Shown here piece by piece: positions 57,005 to 64,000 of a DNA stretch of 64,000 nucleotides (positions are counted from its first letter, which is position 1; every line of letters begins with the position of its first letter). The notes below the pieces were generated by a model. That model saw nothing but the letters and a program-made list of their open reading frames with translations, was not told where the DNA came from and did not search any database. A program made the translations under genes and the position numbers. Source of the DNA: Streptomyces phaeolivaceus (lineage in GTDB: Bacteria > Actinomycetota > Actinomycetes > Streptomycetales > Streptomycetaceae); NCBI RefSeq assembly GCF_009184865.1, contig NZ_CP045096.1, forward strand, positions 6,014,001 to 6,078,000, read 5' to 3'.

Positions 57005-58863
57005 TCGATCTGGCCTGCTTGATGAGACGCCCTGTCGTACGTTCTTGTGAGCCGCCGCGCATAGGAGTGGATGAGAGGGTTCAACCGGTAGCAGTCGGGC
57101 GCCACTTCCCGCACGAGATTCGCGTCGATCAGCGTGTCCATCGCTTGCCGACAGTCCCTCGGCCTCTCTCCGCTCAGCCTCGCCACCGTGGCCAGGCCCA
57201 TCTCCGGCTCGTCGTGCCGACCGAGCGCCCGGAAGACGTGCGCCACACCGGCCGGCAGCCCGGCATAGGACCAGCCGAACACGGAGTCCAGCGAGGAGGC
57301 CTCGTCTCCCGGCACCCGCAGCACATCGGTCGGATCGCCGCTGCCCAACTGCGCCATGACGTGGTCAGGGCTGATGGCGACGTTGATCCGCGTCGCGGCG
57401 ATGCGCATGGCCAGCGGAAGACCGTCGCACGCGGTGATGAGCCGGTTCACCGCCTCGCGGTTCCGTGCGACGAACGACTCACCGACCATCCTGCCGAACA
57501 GCCGTACGGCGTCCTCGTGGGGCATCCCGTCCAGTACGATGCGCCGTCCCCCGTCCCGCGCGATCAGCCCGGCCAGTCCGTTCCGGCTCGTGACGATCAC
57601 CAGACAGGACGACGTGCCGGGCAGCATCGGCCTGACCTGCTCGGCGGATGCCGCATTGTCCAGGACCAGAAGCAGCCGCTGGCCCGCGACCAGACTCCGG
57701 AACGCGGCCTGTGTGTCGAGACTCGTGCTCATGGGCATGGACTGCCCCATTGCCGCGGCAAGGTTCCGCAGCGCATCAGCCGACGATCTGGGTCCCGCCT
57801 CGCCGGAGAAACCCCGGAGGTCGACGTGCAACTGACCGTCCGGGAAACGAGGAGAGAGCGCATGCGCGAGGCGCATGGCGAGTGCGGTCTTGCCGACGCC
57901 CGGGCCGCCGGTGACCAGCAGGAGTCCAGACTCTCCCGCTTCCCCGGACCTCTCCACGAGCTCGGTCAGGCAATCCAGTTCCGCCGTTCGCCCAGTGAAG
58001 TCCGGTACATCGCGGGCGAGTTGCCGCACCGTTGCGGCCCGTACCCCGCCACTCGCCGCGACCGAGACCGCTTCCGTCCTGGCGGGCCGTACGCGCGGCC
58101 GGTCGCTGGAGAGGATGCCCTCGTAGAGCCGACGCAGCCGCTCGCCGGGCTCGATGCCTTGCGCTTCGGCGAGCATGGCGCGCAGGGAGTGGTATTCCAT
58201 GATGGCCTCGGCACGGTGCCCGAGGTCCGCATAACTGCGCATCAGCAGGTATCGCAGGCGCTCGCGCAGCGGGTAGCGGCGGACGAGTTCAGCCAACTCC
58301 CCCAGCATGCTCTCCGGATTGCGGAGTCCGAGGAGCATTTCGACACACTCCTCGACCGCCACCAGTCGCAGTTCGTCCAGCCTAAGCCGTTCCCCCTCGA
58401 CAAAGGGACCGACTGCCCCCTCATAGGGTATGCCGCTCCATAAGGTCAGCCCCCCTTCGAGTTCGGCGACCGCGCCCGGTATGTCGTTCTTCGCGCGTAG
58501 CTTCCGCGCGGTGGAGAGCGCGGATTCGAACCGTTGGCTGTCCACACTGTCGGGCGGTATGCGCAGCATGTATCCCAGGCTGTCCGAGATGAGCACATCG
58601 GACTGGCCGCGCCGCGACCGAGTCGGCTCCAGGCTGTTCCTGAGCCGTGCGACGTAGGTGTAGACACTGTTCATGACCGTCGCCGGGGCACCGGTTCCCC
58701 AGACGGAGCTGACCAATTCGTCCCGGCTCACCACGCGATTTCCATGCGCCGCGAGCACGGCGAAGACGGTTCGCTGCATTGAGGGGCCGAGGTGGATTTC
58801 CTGCCCGTCACGACAAGCGCGGATGCGGCCGAGAAGTATGGTGGATAATGAGGATTGCGCCAA
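56920..58863 (-). CDS. SARP-family activator with NB-ARC domain (AfsR-like)
   Basis: 647 residues. N-terminal OmpR-like DNA-binding domain (about 8-100, with VVSRDELVSSVWG and VYTYVARLRNSLEP), bacterial transcriptional activation domain (to about 260), then an NB-ARC ATPase with P-loop TGGPGVGKTALAM near 317 and LLLVLDNA. There is no TPR tail, so it is a medium-size SARP. The start is TTG 58863, 7 bases after GGGGG. Two TTA codons (residue 6, bases 58846-58848, and residue 141, 58441-58443) make it a bldA target. Expected to activate the cluster by binding heptamer repeats near promoters. Confidence 0.92.
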   Translation of the reverse strand: MAQSSLSTILLGRIRACRDGQEIHLGPSMQRTVFAVLAAHGNRVVSRDELVSSVWGTGAPATVMNSVYTYVARLRNSLEPTRSRRGQSDVLISDSLGYMLRIPPDSVDSQRFESALSTARKLRAKNDIPGAVAELEGGLTLWSGIPYEGAVGPFVEGERLRLDELRLVAVEECVEMLLGLRNPESMLGELAELVRRYPLRERLRYLLMRSYADLGHRAEAIMEYHSLRAMLAEAQGIEPGERLRRLYEGILSSDRPRVRPARTEAVSVAASGGVRAATVRQLARDVPDFTGRTAELDCLTELVERSGEAGESGLLLVTGGPGVGKTALAMRLAHALSPRFPDGQLHVDLRGFSGEAGPRSSADALRNLAAAMGQSMPMSTSLDTQAAFRSLVAGQRLLLVLDNAASAEQVRPMLPGTSSCLVIVTSRNGLAGLIARDGGRRIVLDGMPHEDAVRLFGRMVGESFVARNREAVNRLITACDGLPLAMRIAATRINVAISPDHVMAQLGSGDPTDVLRVPGDEASSLDSVFGWSYAGLPAGVAHVFRALGRHDEPEMGLATVARLSGERPRDCRQAMDTLIDANLVREVAPDCYRLNPLIHSYARRLTRTYDRASHQAGQIDQFEAGIRPAATTMIAPSTDNDRLEMTS

Positions 58864-58914
58864 TTTGAAGCCCCCGTTTCGGCACTACACTTACCCTATT
58901 CGGACTTAAAGGGT

Positions 58915-58993
58915 GTGACACACGATGTGTGCCTGCGCCATCAGTCCTGACCCTTGTGTGTGACACGTGACAGCGACGTGAATCCAGTGACAC
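58915..58993. repeat. GTGACAC repeats upstream of the SARP gene
   Basis: GTGACAC occurs three times in the same direction at 58915-58921, 58960-58966 and 58987-58993; the first lies in the odd palindrome GTGTGACACAC. They stand 52-130 bases upstream of the SARP start codon and may be regulator sites. Confidence 0.4.
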
Positions 58994-59242
58994 AGGATTT
59001 TCAGGATCCTAGCAGGTCCGCTATGGCCCGCCTTGGCAACTGCCGAGCCTGACCGAAATGGCCTTTCTGCGCCTAGTTCCACGGCGTTGAGCCCGTCTTG
59101 AATAGCCCCGTTCACGGCTTGACTCTGAAGTCATTTCGGCAGGCAGCCAACTGGTGTCGTCGTGCGGGGTGTCCGAGCTTGCAGCCGACCCGTCCTCGGC
59201 CACCTCGTGCTCAGTAGTACGTCGGCCCGAGCCGGTGCCCGT

Positions 59243-59286
59243 CCCCCTCCGTCCCTGTCCCGCCAGCGGGACAGGGACGGAGGGGG
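59243..59286. repeat. Perfect 21-bp inverted repeat
   Basis: Arms 59243-59263 and 59266-59286 are fully complementary around a 2-base loop (CA). The left arm begins CCCCCTCCGTCCC. The centre of the palindrome is the fourth LmbU-type operator. It lies about 134 bases before the LmbU homologue start. Confidence 0.85.
59256..59273. promoter_or_regulatory. LmbU-type operator, site 4
   Basis: TGTCCCGCCAGCGGGACA, the centre of the long inverted repeat, 147 bases upstream of the LmbU homologue's ATG. It would permit autoregulation. Confidence 0.65.
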
Positions 59287-59419
59287 CAGCGCAGGGCTCA
59301 CCGGTCACCCCGGCACCACGCTCTTCACCTGCCTGTTTGGATTCCTTGTAGGTTGCATCAAGTTGCGCGTGACAGCCTCCGGCCTCGAAGCGAAAAGTCA
59401 CTTGGTAAGGCGGCAAGCA

Positions 59420-60055
59420 ATGCTTGATCAGGCTCACAGTCAGAGGAAAGCGGCCGTATCGACCTCGACGCGGGCGTCCGGACGACCCGGCGCATCGGCC
59501 GCCGAACGCGGCCACGCGGTGACGAGGCGGACCACGCTGAGCATTTCGCGCGGGTTACCCATAGAGGCATGGCGGAACCTGGGACAGCAGATCTGTGCCA
59601 TCTCCAACTCGTCGGCGTGGTGGCTCGGCGACTGGCTCCTCTACGGGCAGGCGGAGTACCCCGACCGCTACAAGCACGCGATCGCACAGACCTCGCTCGA
59701 CTATCAGACGCTGCGCAACTACGCCTGGGTGGCCCGGCGGTTCGCCCCCTCTCGGCGCCGGGCCGCGCTCAGCTTCCAGCACCACGCCGAGGTGGCCGGC
59801 CTTCCGGAGGAGGAGCGGGACCCCTGGCTGTCCAGGGCGGTGGAACACGGCTGGTCACGGAACGAGCTGCGCCGCCAGGTCCGGGCCAGCCGCGAAATCA
59901 CGTCCGGGGAACGGGTCGTGCACCTCAGGATGACCCCGGATGACAGCCAGAGAAGACGCTGGCAAGAGGCGGCCCAGCGTTCCGACAAAGACCTTCTGGA
60001 ATGGATCAGAATTGCCCTCGACAAAGCCGCGACATCTGCGCTCGACGCACCCTGA
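59420..60055 (+). CDS. LmbU-family transcriptional regulator
   Basis: 211 residues. TTLSISRGLPIEAWRNLGQQI, SSAWWLGDWLLYGQ, EYPDRYKHAI, TSLDYQTLRNYAWVARRF, and LSFQHHAEVAGLPEEERDPWLSRA, then GWSRNELRRQVR match the lincomycin activator LmbU and its relatives, which bind DNA with a helix-turn-helix-like C-terminal half. A TTA codon (59555-59557, residue 46) makes translation bldA-dependent. ATG 59420 is chosen with AAGG about 9 bases upstream; longer frames run through the inverted repeat. Likely the main cluster activator, given matching palindromes before four transcription units. Confidence 0.9.
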   Translation: MLDQAHSQRKAAVSTSTRASGRPGASAAERGHAVTRRTTLSISRGLPIEAWRNLGQQICAISNSSAWWLGDWLLYGQAEYPDRYKHAIAQTSLDYQTLRNYAWVARRFAPSRRRAALSFQHHAEVAGLPEEERDPWLSRAVEHGWSRNELRRQVRASREITSGERVVHLRMTPDDSQRRRWQEAAQRSDKDLLEWIRIALDKAATSALDAP

Positions 60056-60118
60056 CGAGCGGATTGCAAAGCGAACTGATTCTCCGTGCCGCTAGTCAAT
60101 TTGATGCACCATGACGGC

Positions 60119-60643
60119 ATGTCTACAGTGAATACAGCAGCACCCTCCATCGGAAAGAACATTCGCCTCCGCCCACCGCGCAACCGGGTCGAGAAGCGGG
60201 CGGTCTGGTGGTGGACCGCGCGGGTTCTGCTGTCCATGGTCACAGTGCTCGGTGGGCTCGCCATCACGTACTGGCTGTGGGAGGCGTCCCGCACCTGGGT
60301 CGGGCCGGTGTTCGTCGGCCTCACGATCGTCCACGCCGTGACCGCGGCGGTCATGCCGACATGGCGCTACCACGTCCACCGATGGGAATGCACCGATCTC
60401 GCGGTCTACGAACTCAAGGGCTGGCTGGAGCGGGAGTGGCGGATCGTCCCGATCTCCCGCATCCAGAGCGTCGACGTCGTGCGGGGCCCGCTCCAGCAAG
60501 CGTTCCGGCTGGCCACCCTCCGGGTGATCACCGCATCGCCGGAGGGTCAGATAAAGATCGTCGGTCTCGACGCCGAGATCGCCGCGCAGGCCGCCGCAGA
60601 CCTCGTCGAGATCACTCAGGCCACGCCGGGGGACGCGACGTGA
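60119..60643 (+). CDS. bPH2-domain membrane protein (YdbS-like)
   Basis: 174 residues. Two membrane segments (ARVLLSMVTVLGGLAITYWLW and WVGPVFVGLTIVHAVTAAVMP) precede a bacterial PH-like domain (DUF304): WRYHVHRWECTDLAVYELKGWLEREWRIVPISRIQSVDVVRGPLQQAF. It pairs with the following gene, whose GTG overlaps its stop, in the YdbS-YdbT arrangement. The physiological role of these pairs is poorly known. Probably flanking or resident DNA rather than part of the peptide pathway. Confidence 0.85.
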   Translation: MSTVNTAAPSIGKNIRLRPPRNRVEKRAVWWWTARVLLSMVTVLGGLAITYWLWEASRTWVGPVFVGLTIVHAVTAAVMPTWRYHVHRWECTDLAVYELKGWLEREWRIVPISRIQSVDVVRGPLQQAFRLATLRVITASPEGQIKIVGLDAEIAAQAAADLVEITQATPGDAT

Positions 60644-62190
60644 CAACCACCGAGCCCGGGCACCTGGAGAAGGGGTCTCTGCAACGGCCGCCCGAGGACA
60701 ACACCCCCTGGCAGCGCCTGCACGGCCGGCTGATCTTAGTCAACGCGGTCAGGCTCCTGCTCTCTCTGCTGCCGACCGGGCTGTCGATCCTGTTCTTCGG
60801 CGGGGGCACCCGCCTCCTCGACCTGTGGCCGGCCGTGATCGCGACCACGGTGGGCGTGTTCCTCAGCATCGCCGACATCGTGCGCTGGCTCAGGACCCGC
60901 TACCGCATCACCGAGGAGCTCGTCGAGATTCGCACAGGCCGGATCCAGCGCGTCTACCGGCAGATTCCCAGGGATCGGATCCGCGCCGTCGACGTCAAGG
61001 CCAGACTGCGACACCGGCTGGCGGGGCTGCGCGTCGTCTTCGTCAGCTCGGGCAGGTCCCGGCCCTCGCTCAGGCTCGATGCCGTCACCAAGACGATGGC
61101 GGAGGAGCTGCGCCGAGAGTTGATGCGCAACTCGCCGGCAGGCGAGGCGGAGAAGGAGTCGGATGCGCTGAAGGCCCGGGAAACCGTCATCGCGCGGCTT
61201 CGCTGGTCGTGGATCTTCTACAACGTCGTCAACATTTGGGGTTTGCTCGTCGGTGGCTTCCTGTTGTGGAGCTTGGATTCGATGCTCAACCTGATCGACG
61301 TCGACCTCATCGGCACGCTCGACCGTGCCATCGACCGCCTGGCACCGGACCCAGTATGGTCCTCGGCCCTGTGGGCCGGCGTGGTCTTCCTGCTCGGCCT
61401 GGTGGCCCTGTCCAGTGGATTCGTCAAGGACAACTGGGATTTCCGGCTGATCCGTACGATCAGGGACGACGGGACTTCGCTGGTGACCCGGCAGGGCCTG
61501 CTGTCGACCCGGGAGATCCACCGCGACGACGGTCGCCTGCGCGGGATCAACCTCAGCCAGCCGCTGTTCTGGCGCTGGGCGGGGCTCACCGAGACGACTG
61601 TGATCTCCACCGGGCTCGCCAGCTGGTCGCTCAGCGGTGAGGTCGCCAGCAGCATTCTGCCGCGCTGTCCCGTAGGCGAGGCCCGCCGCGTGGCGGCCCG
61701 GGTCCTGCCCGACGGGGCGAGGCCGCTGGAGGCGCCGCTCAGGGCGCATCCGCGTGCCGCGCTGTACCGCCGGCTCATACGGGCGGTGTGCACAGCGGTC
61801 GTTCTCGCCGGTCTGCTGGAGTGGCTCGGGGCGACCGGCGCAGTTCCCAGAGGGCTGTGGGTGGTTCCCCTGTGGGCGTTCCCCGCGATGGCCGTCCTGG
61901 CCGTGATCGCGTACCGCGCGCTGGGTCACACAGTCGTCAAGGGGTACATCGTCATGCGCTGCGGTCTGTCACGTCTGCGGACCACGGCTCTGCGGCGTGA
62001 GGCAGTTCTGGGGCTGAAAGTCCGTCAGTCCCTGGTCCAGAAATGGCTGGGTCTGTTTACCGTGGGAGTGTCGACGGCGGCGGGCGAGCGGTTCTACGAT
62101 GCTCCCGATCTCAGTGCGGACCAGTTTATGACGTTCGCCAATGAAGCCACCCCCGAGCTGATCGGTGAATTTCTCGAGCCGACGGGGTGA
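60640..62190 (+). CDS. Multi-domain bPH2 membrane protein (YdbT-like)
   Basis: 516 residues with repeated two-helix plus PH-like units: LVNAVRLLLSLLPTGLSILFF with RYRITEELVEIRTGRIQRVYRQIPRDRIRAVDV, a second with IFYNVVNIWGLLVGGFLLW and DGTSLVTRQGLLSTREIHRDDGRLRG, and a third with YRALGHTVVKGYIVMRCG and LRREAVLGLKVRQSLVQKWLGL. GTG 60640 overlaps the YdbS-like stop (GTGA). Residue 33 is a TTA codon (60736-60738), so it may be under bldA control like the regulators upstream. Confidence 0.87.
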   Translation: MTTTEPGHLEKGSLQRPPEDNTPWQRLHGRLILVNAVRLLLSLLPTGLSILFFGGGTRLLDLWPAVIATTVGVFLSIADIVRWLRTRYRITEELVEIRTGRIQRVYRQIPRDRIRAVDVKARLRHRLAGLRVVFVSSGRSRPSLRLDAVTKTMAEELRRELMRNSPAGEAEKESDALKARETVIARLRWSWIFYNVVNIWGLLVGGFLLWSLDSMLNLIDVDLIGTLDRAIDRLAPDPVWSSALWAGVVFLLGLVALSSGFVKDNWDFRLIRTIRDDGTSLVTRQGLLSTREIHRDDGRLRGINLSQPLFWRWAGLTETTVISTGLASWSLSGEVASSILPRCPVGEARRVAARVLPDGARPLEAPLRAHPRAALYRRLIRAVCTAVVLAGLLEWLGATGAVPRGLWVVPLWAFPAMAVLAVIAYRALGHTVVKGYIVMRCGLSRLRTTALRREAVLGLKVRQSLVQKWLGLFTVGVSTAAGERFYDAPDLSADQFMTFANEATPELIGEFLEPTG

Positions 62191-62288
62191 CGATGTCGCA
62201 CACTTCACCTCCTGCCGGAAACGACGTGCACCGGCAGTTTCGACGTGCCCTCGAGCCTCCGACGCGAATCAACTGGGAGTAAAGGCAG

Positions 62289-63302
62289 ATGTGGGAGACC
62301 GAACTGGCCGACGGGTTTTCCGTGAGCGTGCTCGGCCTTGGCTGCAGTTCCATGTCTCATGGATACGGGCCGGAACAGCGGGACAACGATGAATCCATAC
62401 GTGTCATTCGGCGCGCCGTCGAACTCGGCGTCACTCTTTTTGACACGGCTGACGTCTATGGCCCCTACGTCAATGAAGAGCTGCTCGGCCGCGCACTCGG
62501 ACGCCGCCGACACGAAGTGAAAATCGCGACGAAGTGCGGGCTGGTGGTCCGGCCGGACAGCAAGTTCAGCCGCAACGGCCGTCCCGAGTACCTGCGGCAG
62601 GCGTGTGAGGGATCGCTGCGGCGGCTGCGGACCGATGTCATCGACCTGTACCAGCTGCATCGCGTCGATCCGGAAGTTCCCCTCGCGGAGACCTGGGGCG
62701 CCCTCGGTGAACTGGTCACCGAAGGCAAGGTCCGTGGCCTGGGCATATCGCACGCCACCCTGGAGGAACTCAAGGAAATCCACGCCGTCTTCCCGCTCAC
62801 GACGGTGCAGTACGAGCTGTCGGTCTGGGCACCGCAGAACCGGCGGGACATCCTGCCGTGGTGCCGGAGCAACAAGGTTGGCTTCCTCGCCTTCGCCCCG
62901 ATCGGCCGCGGCTACCTGTCCGGCAGGCTGGCCCACAAGAGCCTGCAGAGCGGCGACTCCCGCATGAGGGACCCGCGCTTCGCCGAGGAGGCCATGCGCA
63001 GCAACGAGGCCATTGTCGAAGGGCTGCGTGCCGTCTGCGCCCGGCACAGCGGCGCCACGCCGTCCCAGGTGGCCATCGCCTGGGCGTTGGCACAGGGGCC
63101 GGGGGTCGTGCCCATCCCGGGCACCCGCCACCTCCACTGGCTCGAGGAGAACGTGGCGGCAGCCTGTCTGCGGCTCTCCGACGAGGACCTGCGGGACCTG
63201 GACAGTCTGCCGAACGCGATGGGCGAGATGCACTGGGACGGCGTCCGGGCCGACAGCGCGCACGACGATGCCACCCGCTCCGTCTCGAGCGGTCCCGCAT
63301 AG
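62289..63302 (+). CDS. Aldo/keto reductase
   Basis: 337-residue NADPH-dependent reductase. The tetrad is visible: Asp and Tyr in LFDTADVYGPYVNEELLG, Lys in KIATKCGL, His in DLYQLHRVDPEVP. The cofactor-binding end includes VPIPGTRHLHWLEENVAA. Some members of this superfamily (AKR12, for example EryBII) act on NDP-deoxysugars, so a role in the sugar pathway is possible, especially because a GNAT paralogue of the 31615 gene follows after 54 bases. A general metabolic role cannot be excluded. Confidence 0.85.
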   Translation: MWETELADGFSVSVLGLGCSSMSHGYGPEQRDNDESIRVIRRAVELGVTLFDTADVYGPYVNEELLGRALGRRRHEVKIATKCGLVVRPDSKFSRNGRPEYLRQACEGSLRRLRTDVIDLYQLHRVDPEVPLAETWGALGELVTEGKVRGLGISHATLEELKEIHAVFPLTTVQYELSVWAPQNRRDILPWCRSNKVGFLAFAPIGRGYLSGRLAHKSLQSGDSRMRDPRFAEEAMRSNEAIVEGLRAVCARHSGATPSQVAIAWALAQGPGVVPIPGTRHLHWLEENVAAACLRLSDEDLRDLDSLPNAMGEMHWDGVRADSAHDDATRSVSSGPA

Positions 63303-63356
63303 GACGTTGCGGCACCGTCTCACCCACGCACCGCGACACTGATTGGACGATCCACC

Positions 63357-63935
63357 GTGCTGTTTCCGCACACCATCTCGCGCCGGCTTCGCTTCAGTCC
63401 CGCATCCAACACCGACCAGACGGAGTTCCAGCGCGCCATTCTGCGGACCGGAATCGAGAGCATCCGGCCCTCGGTCCGCCCGCCGACGGGCACCCCGAAT
63501 CAGCGCAATGCCGCATTTCTTGTCACGCATCGAAGCAGCGGTGACATACTGGGATTCGGTACACTTCACGGACTCGATCCTGCCGGGCACATACGGGCCG
63601 GCGTCTACCTGGATCCCGAGCGGGCCCGGCTGGGCGTGGGCTCCGAGGCCATTTACCTGTCGATCAATTACGCGTTCGCGATGTTCGATATCGACAAGGT
63701 GCTCGCCCAGACCACGGAGGCTACTTTCGGATCCGTCGGCCTCAACCCGCAGAACAGTAAGGCAAAGGGAATTCTCCGGGATTTCCTGTACTTCCGCGGC
63801 CGTCACTGGGATCTGTACGGATTCGAGATCGAGCGGTCGGAGTGGGAGAAGTTCGTGGACGCCGACCTCGATGACGTCCTCGGACCGGGCGAGAGCTGGC
63901 GCGCGGCACCGGCCCGGCCGGCCGGGAGTTCCTGA
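63357..63935 (+). CDS. GNAT N-acetyltransferase (second copy)
   Basis: 192 residues starting MLFPHTISRRLRFSPASNTDQTEFQ, with the RimJ/RimL-like fold: ILGFGTLHGLDPAGHIRAGVYLDPERARLGVGSEAIYLSINYAFAMFDIDKV and a C-terminal RGRHWDLYGFEIERSEWEKF. It shares the MLFPHT start and the ending with the GNAT at 31615 and is therefore a paralogue or an acyltransferase for a second amine. The start is GTG 63357, with GGA about 9 bases upstream. Its C-terminal tail is rich in Ala and Pro. The remaining bases to the window end show no gene. Confidence 0.78.
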   Translation: MLFPHTISRRLRFSPASNTDQTEFQRAILRTGIESIRPSVRPPTGTPNQRNAAFLVTHRSSGDILGFGTLHGLDPAGHIRAGVYLDPERARLGVGSEAIYLSINYAFAMFDIDKVLAQTTEATFGSVGLNPQNSKAKGILRDFLYFRGRHWDLYGFEIERSEWEKFVDADLDDVLGPGESWRAAPARPAGSS

Positions 63936-64000
63936 CCGTTCCCGCCCCGCTCGCCCTGGCCCCGGTCCGGGACGGAATCGAATTACCAAACGCCCCCCAA

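Noticed and set aside
59143..59419. Upstream in-frame extension of the LmbU homologue to 59162
   Set aside because: It would translate through the perfect inverted repeat and gives residues unlike the family; ATG 59420 is more plausible.

Overview
High-GC actinomycete DNA, most likely Streptomyces: GTG/TTG starts, rare TTA (bldA) codons concentrated in regulators, ISAs1/IS110 relics, SARP and LmbU-type activators. Most of the window is one secondary-metabolite cluster built around a six-module nonribosomal peptide synthetase (NRPS). I do not recognise the product.

Layout. 1-2652: an IS1634-type transposase gene cut by the left edge, abutting a broken ISAs1-type transposase. 2830-7977: polysialyltransferase-like glycosyltransferase and a MacB-like ABC exporter pair. 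8774-17229 (minus strand): rmlA, a short AMP ligase, a tyrosine-type ammonia-lyase, an LLM flavin enzyme, a phosphopantetheinyl transferase and rmlB, rmlD, rmlC. 17526-18090: relic of an FAD/NAD(P)-binding gene. 18107-22872 (minus): sugar C-methyltransferase, PyrH-type tryptophan halogenase, flavin reductase, CPA2 antiporter. 23224-27182 (plus): odd NodU-like carbamoyltransferase, sulfotransferase, TPR/S41 protein. 27255-32148 (minus): amino-deoxysugar genes and a GNAT. 32501-55841 (plus): carrier protein, SbnA/SbnB-like diaminopropionate (Dap) pair, MbtH protein, two NRPSs (4 + 2 modules, thioesterase), ornithine-carbamoyltransferase homologue. 55888-60055: response regulator, small membrane protein, SARP, LmbU homologue. 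60119-63935: two bPH2 membrane proteins, aldo/keto reductase, second GNAT.

How the parts fit (inference). SbnA/SbnB make Dap; the carbamoyltransferase could turn it into 3-ureidoalanine (albizziine), a glutamine isostere that suits the glutamine-like pocket of module 3. The halogenase and its reductase would supply 5-chlorotryptophan for the wide-pocket module 4. The ammonia-lyase, short ligase and free carrier protein look like a 4-coumaroyl starter set. The sugar genes can build dTDP-L-rhamnose-type and 3-amino-3-C-methyl (vancosamine-like) sugars, but no obvious product glycosyltransferase is in the window. Pocket residues read by eye: A1 Gly, A2 D-L-T-K type (Asp/Asn-like), A3 Gln-like, A4 bulky, A5 Thr, A6 unknown.

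Regulation. An 18-bp palindrome with a CGCCGGCG-like core lies upstream of four cluster transcription units, including the LmbU homologue itself. This matches the reported LmbU target type and suggests that one regulator controls the whole cluster, with TTA codons in both the SARP and the LmbU gene giving bldA dependence.
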